Origin: Candidatus Fredericiella danica
GTDB lineage: Bacteria > Chloroflexota > Anaerolineae > Caldilineales > Caldilineaceae
Assembly (NCBI GenBank): GCA_016713335.1
Contig: JADJPH010000032.1
Coordinates: 1 to 64,000 of the forward strand
DNA: 64,000 bases
Direction: 5' to 3'
Position numbers and translations under genes: made by a program. The notes beneath the pieces are model-generated. The model did not search any database and was not told the DNA's origin. It saw only the letters and a list, made by a program, of their open reading frames with translations. Below are positions 60,380-64,000 of the stretch, piece after piece. Each line of letters starts with the position of its first letter. Position 1 is the first letter of the stretch.

Positions 60380-61670
60380 GCGCCAGTGCGCTAGTTTTTG
60401 CGGTTTTTGACCGGCCGCCAGGGAGTGGGCCACCCCTGGTGTCCGCTGGGGATCCCGCTGAAGTTTGTGATTCGTGTGCAGCCCTGCTGTCGGGCCGGTG
60501 GCTGACCGCTTCAACTGCTGTCGGCTGGCGCCGCGATGCCGGTGACATTGCTCCCTGCCTTTGGTCAGGACGGCCCAGCGCTCGAGATTGTAGGCCATGG
60601 CGGCCATCCGCGCCTGATAGTCAGCATTGACACGCCGTAGCCGTTGGCATGGCGAGCGCCGTTATAGCGGCGGAAGGTCGCCTCGGGGTCCACCCGGTGC
60701 TCCCCAGCACAAAGCTGCCGCGCTCTTTGGCCGTGCAACGCCGGGCGGTTACGGCGGCGCCTGGCGCCGCCCGTTCGATGACAAAGTCATCGGTCAGCAG
60801 TTTGCGCAAGCCCCACCAGCGCCGCCGGCCGCTTCGACGGTGCGGCCGGCGGTGAAATGGACCAGTTGCGCCTCGACTTGCTGGCGCAGCCTACCCGCAG
60901 CCCGACCATCCGCACCACGACCATCCGCACTCCAGGGCATCACGTTCCGCGTTGGGCAACCACTGTTGGCGCGGCGCATCGGGGCGGGCCAAAGAGGGTG
61001 GCGAGCAGCGTGGACCCCGCCAGCGCCGGGTGCAGGGCGTGCGCCGGTAGGCAAGTCACCGGGTGCGCCGGCTCCACCTGGGCCCAATAGAAGAGCACTT
61101 TGCGCCCGGCGTTGCGCAGTAGGGCCGGGCGGCTCGCCGGCGCCGGGCGCGCCAGCATGGCATAGGTATCCCCCACTTGGGCGTGGGCGGCGTCTTCCGG
61201 AAAATCCGCGGCGATTTGGCGCAGGATCTCATTGAAGAAACGCCGCGGCTGATGCTGCTTCACCCAGGCCTCAAAGCGCTGGAGCGTCACATAGCTGGGC
61301 GTTGGCGCATCGAACTGACCACCGGAAGACCACCGACAAACCCACCACTGCAGCAGCGCCTTTCCTTGAGCTCCGCACAGAGTTGGCGCAGTGACCAGTG
61401 GTTGAGATAGCGTACCAGCAGGGTCCGACACAACAGTTCCAGGCTGTAGTCCGCCGCCTGGCGCCGTTGCCCGGCATAGCGCCGCTACGCCTGGCCGCCC
61501 TGCACCACCCTCGAAAAATCAAAGCGTTCGTGGACGCGCACCAATAGATGGTCGCCTGCCCGCGCCACTACCTGGGCAAAGAGATGCTTGCTCACCACTT
61601 GCCAGAATTCAGCGGGTTCAAGGTCGCAGTGGGAGATGACTTCGGTGGGCAGATCGGGTATACTTTTCAT
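60380..61670 (-). pseudogene. Degenerate IS1182/IS5-type transposase
   Basis: Pieces in several frames, in transposase order from 61670: MKSIPDLPTEVISHCDLEPAEFWQVVSKHLFAQVVARAG; LELLCRTLLVRYLNHWSLRQLCAEL (readable near 61400); PSYVTLQRFEAWVKQHQPRRFFNEILRQIAADFPEDAAHAQVGDTYAML; HRVDPEATFRRYNGARHANGYG near 60660; MAAMAYNLERWAVLTKGREQ near 60600. The YNGARHANGYG to YNLERWAVL arrangement is seen at the C-terminus of IS1182-like transposases. Too many breaks for activity even allowing for assembly indels. Terminal inverted repeats were not found; a palindrome GGTCGCCA-GT-TGGCGACC lies at 60308-60325. Confidence 0.7.
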
Positions 61671-61689
61671 CGGTGATGGCTGTGATAAG

Positions 61690-62100
61690 GTTTGGCGTAG
61701 ATACCCTTTATCTTGTCACAACCACTCACCATCTGCACTTTTTTGCCCCAATCGATTTATGAATCACTCTCCCGCCGTGGACTCCAAGGCAAAGGCGCCG
61801 CCGTGCCAAAGCCTCCGTGAATCCGCGTAATCCACTAAATCCGTGACTCAGACGGCAAAAGCCTTGGCCTTTGCTCTCCAGACGCTGCTATACCCTCAGA
61901 AACTGGCGTTCCACTTGCATCTTTCACTCCTCTATCATCAGGGTCCGAGCTGATACATCAGCACTTTCCCCCAGTCCACGCCATGTCATGGACACGCCAT
62001 CCATCAAATCTCCCCTACGGTTTCCCAATGTCTTCAAACTTGGGCGCTATCCTATGGCTATTGATGAGTAGGCAGTGATGAAGTTTCAAGGAGATAGAAA
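61690..62100. other. Gene-free interval with a short dispersed-repeat-like stretch
   Basis: No gene supported. Near 61815-61850 it holds the GTGAATCCGCGTAATCCACT then AAATCCGTGAC stretch, a type of short intergenic repeat often scattered in environmental bacterial genomes. AAGGAG before position 62101 belongs to the next gene. Confidence 0.5.
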
Positions 62101-62507
62101 ATGATTCGCAAGTTGATGGTTCCCGTGTTCGCAGCGTTGGCGATGGTGATGGTGATGGGCACAACCGCATTTGCGGCAGATGCAACGGTCGCGCAGCCCA
62201 GCGGTTGCCGGGCAGTGCGTCGATTTTGTCGATGCCGACGGTGACGGCGTGTGTGACAAATGCCGGACAGCAACTTGGTCAGCGTAGTGGCGCCGTAAAA
62301 ATGGCCAACGGGGTGGTCAGCAGGTTGGGCAGTGGGCGCAGGCGGTGCGCGGTACAGGGCTTCGACAGAATGCCAATGGCGCATTTGTCGATGCCGACGG
62401 CGACGGCGTGTGACAACGTGGGGACGCAAATACCGCTGCGCGACGGCACCGGCAGCCAGAACCGCACCGGCAACGGCCAGCGTGGCGGGATGGGTGGCCG
62501 GCCGTAA
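62101..62507 (+). CDS. Small secreted protein with repeated FVDADGDGVCD motif; frameshifts
   Basis: About 135 residues after repair. AAGGAGATAGAAA precedes the ATG at 62101; signal peptide MIRKLMVPVFAALAMVMVMG then TTAFAADA. Two copies of a calcium-loop-like motif, CVDFVDADGDGVCDKC (near 62212) and AFVDADGDGVCDNVG (near 62380), lie in frames that need at least two indel corrections. The tail is Gly/Arg/Asn-rich (GSQNRTGNGQRGGMGGRP). The DxDGDGxCD pattern is that of EF-hand-like/thrombospondin type 3 calcium loops. Exported; role unknown. Confidence 0.65.
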
Positions 62508-62540
62508 GCAGGTTTGACGGCTCAATTCAATAGAACGCAC

Positions 62541-62572
62541 AACCGTGGAACGGCGCCTGCCGTTCCACGGTT
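62541..62572 (+). terminator. Hairpin terminator, 14-bp stem with T-run
   Basis: AACCGTGGAACGGC (62541-62554) pairs with GCCGTTCCACGGTT (62559-62572), loop GCCT, followed by T; 33 bp after the stop of the small secreted protein. Confidence 0.75.
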
Positions 62573-62585
62573 TACGTTCAGTTGC

Positions 62586-62726
62586 ACATGAGCATGGTTT
62601 GATTGACTACATCCAGGCTTATGCTAGATAACGCCGGTTGGATGGCTGTTTTCCACCGTGACGAAGCGGTTGAATCGGATAGACGGCGCCGGGCGGCGAC
62701 ACAGCGTGGTGACAATGGCCTGAAAT
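62586..62726. repeat. Direct repeat copy 1 (about 140 bp, imperfect)
   Basis: Starts GCACATGAGCATGGTTTGAT and ends GTGACAATGGCCTGAA; matches 63050-63190 over its whole length with scattered small indels. It is the 3' part of the degraded coding segment at 62773-63188, detached from its 5' part. Confidence 0.8.
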
Positions 62727-62772
62727 AGATACATCATTTTCGCTTAGCCTCGTCGCAACGGCAGGGTTCGAT

Positions 62773-63188
62773 ATGCCACACAAGTACTTTTCGGGCAAAG
62801 TTCAGGGCAGAATCGAGCGGGCAAATCGTGGGACCAGCGAGGATGTTGAAGCCTGCATCCTGGGACATCTAGACGCAGACGTTACGCTGTCTGTCCACCA
62901 GATTCGTTGACTACACACTGGGCCTTGTTGAGGAGCAAAGGGTGTCGAAAGAATCGAATTCTACCTGTTCAATGGCACCCCAGATACGAAAACAATTACT
63001 GCTCTCTATTCTTCAACCGGAGAGGCGATTGGCCAGTTGTTAAGAAGGCATATGAGCATGGTTTGATTGAAACTACATCCAGGCTTATGCTAGATAACGC
63101 CGGTTGGTTAACGTTTTCCACCGTGACGAAGGACAGATCGGATAGACGGCGCCGGAGCGACGACACAGCGGTAGTGACAATGGCCTGA
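62773..63188 (+). pseudogene. Degraded coding segment, unknown protein
   Basis: Pieces in three frames read as one protein of about 140 residues: MPHKYFSGKVQGRIERANRGTSEDVEACILGHLDADVTLSVHQIR, then YTLGLVEEQRV, RIEFYLFNGTPDTKTITALY, and RRGDWPVVKKAYEHGLIETTSRL. The order and acid/basic pattern look like a real cytosolic protein, but I do not recognise the family. Its last 140 bp also exist as a separate copy at 62586-62726. Indels may be assembly errors, so intactness is uncertain. Confidence 0.45.
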
Positions 63189-63190
63189 AC
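63050..63190. repeat. Direct repeat copy 2 (about 140 bp)
   Basis: Counterpart of 62586-62726, 464 bp downstream; differences are single-base changes and short indels (GCACATGAGC versus GCATATGAGC; TTGACTACATCC versus TTGAAACTACATCC). Confidence 0.8.
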
Positions 63191-63599
63191 CGCCCAGGTT
63201 GAAACCGGTTGGGGAGATGCACCACCGGGCAGAGTAACGACCCGTCCCAGCGTGTTTCAACACGTTGCCATATCAGGCGCCGAATTGCATTCCGGTGCAC
63301 ATTCCGCCTGGCAACTTTACCTTCGCTCCACCGCGCAATTGCGAGATCCACTTAACGTTGGTTGAACAAGATCGGCCTGGGCGGAGGATCTCGCGCGGCA
63401 AGCGCCGCCGGGTCACGGGTAGGCAGAAGCGGATTTGGCGCATGCCGGGGGACGGCAGCTCAGCACAACCGTTGCATTATCCATCGAGCATCAGGACCAA
63501 AGTGCTCTCCCTTCTCTGGTTCCTTTACCGCTCAACCCCGTCATCAGATATACTGACCACACTGATGCTCAACACCTACAATTCATTGGAGGAACTCTC
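63191..63599. other. Gene-free interval, nothing recognised
   Basis: Neither strand shows a protein with family features. A ribosome site GGAGG at about 63588 belongs to the next gene. Confidence 0.5.
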
Positions 63600-64000
63600 G
63601 TGTCAGAGAAGCGTCTCAGAAACGCATCGTCGTCCTTGGCGCCGGTCTGAATGCAGCCGCGCGATGGCGCTGCGATCTTGCGTTGGAATCCGACTTTCAG
63701 GTGACGGTCGCCGACCTCAACCCGCAAAACCTGGAACGTGTCGCGGCAAACGCCTGATGGCCACGCTTCAGGCAAACCTGCGCACGCCTGGCGTAGTCGC
63801 CGAAATCGTCGGGAATGCCGACCTGTTGGTCGTCAGCGTCCCCGGTTTCATGGGCTACGAAACACTACATGGAGTCATCGATGCCGGTAAAAACGTCGTC
63901 GACATCTCCTTCTTCCCCGAAGATCCGTTTGGCCTTGATAGACTGGCCCAGCAGCGCAACGTGACCGCCGTCGTCGATTGCGGTGTCGCCCCGAGCTTTC
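63600..64000 (+). CDS. Saccharopine dehydrogenase-like NAD(P)-binding protein (5' part; frameshifts; runs off window)
   Basis: A GTG start at 63600 with GGAGG upstream leads to SEKRLR, then in the next frame KRIVVLGAGL (dinucleotide-binding motif GXGXX), ALESDFQVTVADLNPQNLERVAANA, and after an indel near 63755 TLQANLRTPGVVAEIVGNADLLVVSVPGFMGYETLHGVIDAGKNVVDISFFPEDPFGLDRLAQQRNVTAVVDCGVAPSF. The GFMGYETLHGVIDAGKNVVDISFFPEDPF stretch is typical of saccharopine dehydrogenase/lysine-6-dehydrogenase-type oxidoreductases. The C-terminal half lies beyond the right edge, so substrate class cannot be set. Confidence 0.82.

Noticed and set aside
60300..61690. Intact insertion sequence
   Set aside because: Transposase pieces fall in several frames and no matching terminal inverted repeats or target duplication were found.

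Overview
The window looks like chromosomal DNA from a GC-rich (about 60%) filamentous Chloroflexota, probably of the Caldilinea/Anaerolinea side. This is inferred from gene content, not from a marker gene: an Elp3-type radical SAM protein, a bacterial eRF1-related (VLRF1-like) protein, a T-box leader before an archaeal-type aspartyl-tRNA synthetase, sugar ABC cassettes with LacI regulators, and alanine/proline-rich lipoprotein linkers. No rRNA, tRNA or CRISPR was recognised. Many conserved genes (clpC, aspS, pepF, GH38, CoADR, MFS, lacI) are broken by single-base frameshifts while both halves stay well conserved. These are most simply assembly or sequencing indels, so broken frames are annotated as one gene with the approximate shift positions.

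Layout. 1-4.6 kb: a secreted GH3 beta-glucosidase (cut by the left edge) with a LacI-type operator, a secreted BNR/DUF1906 protein, and a 68-bp perfect palindrome. 4.6-8.9 kb: four minus-strand membrane proteins (two tandem paralogues of unknown family, a small membrane protein, a potassium channel) and a secreted alpha/beta hydrolase. 9-20.7 kb: proteostasis and translation genes (clpC, an eRF1-like protein overlapping elp3, a divergent Trm9-like methyltransferase, an AlaX editing protein), plus galK, a jacalin-lectin/HhH protein, a histidine phosphatase and psuG. 20.7-28.2 kb: a YVTN-propeller/phosphoesterase lipoprotein, a two-component system, a decaying tandem-repeat array, and aspS with its T-box leader.

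28.2-34 kb: a ribose-type sugar ABC operon whose binding protein carries two fused, nearly identical solute-binding domains, with a LacI regulator and a double LacI operator. 34-41 kb: a phasin-like gene under a strong promoter with two operators, an MFS transporter, recX, a GNAT-nitrilase fusion that lacks catalytic residues, Nudix, AlkA-like and MBL-fold genes, and a 48-bp tandem repeat. 41-48.7 kb: a second LacI with its own operator type, a HEAT-like protein, a GH38 alpha-mannosidase, and an ADP-ribosylglycohydrolase fused to a beta-sandwich-like domain. 48.7-56.5 kb: a SulP transporter, a MalT remnant, a TolB-like propeller, a CoA-disulfide-reductase/rhodanese fusion and pepF.

56.6-58 kb is an AT-richer module (a helix-turn-helix gene overlapping an alpha/beta hydrolase gene) that looks transferred. 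The last 6 kb is eroded: three membrane-protein genes, a broken transposase, a small secreted protein with aspartate-rich repeats, a duplicated degraded segment, and the start of a saccharopine-dehydrogenase-like gene. Carbohydrate uptake and hydrolysis under LacI control is the main theme. The Elp3/eRF1-like/Trm9-like cluster, the double binding protein and the jacalin-HhH protein are the most unusual pieces.
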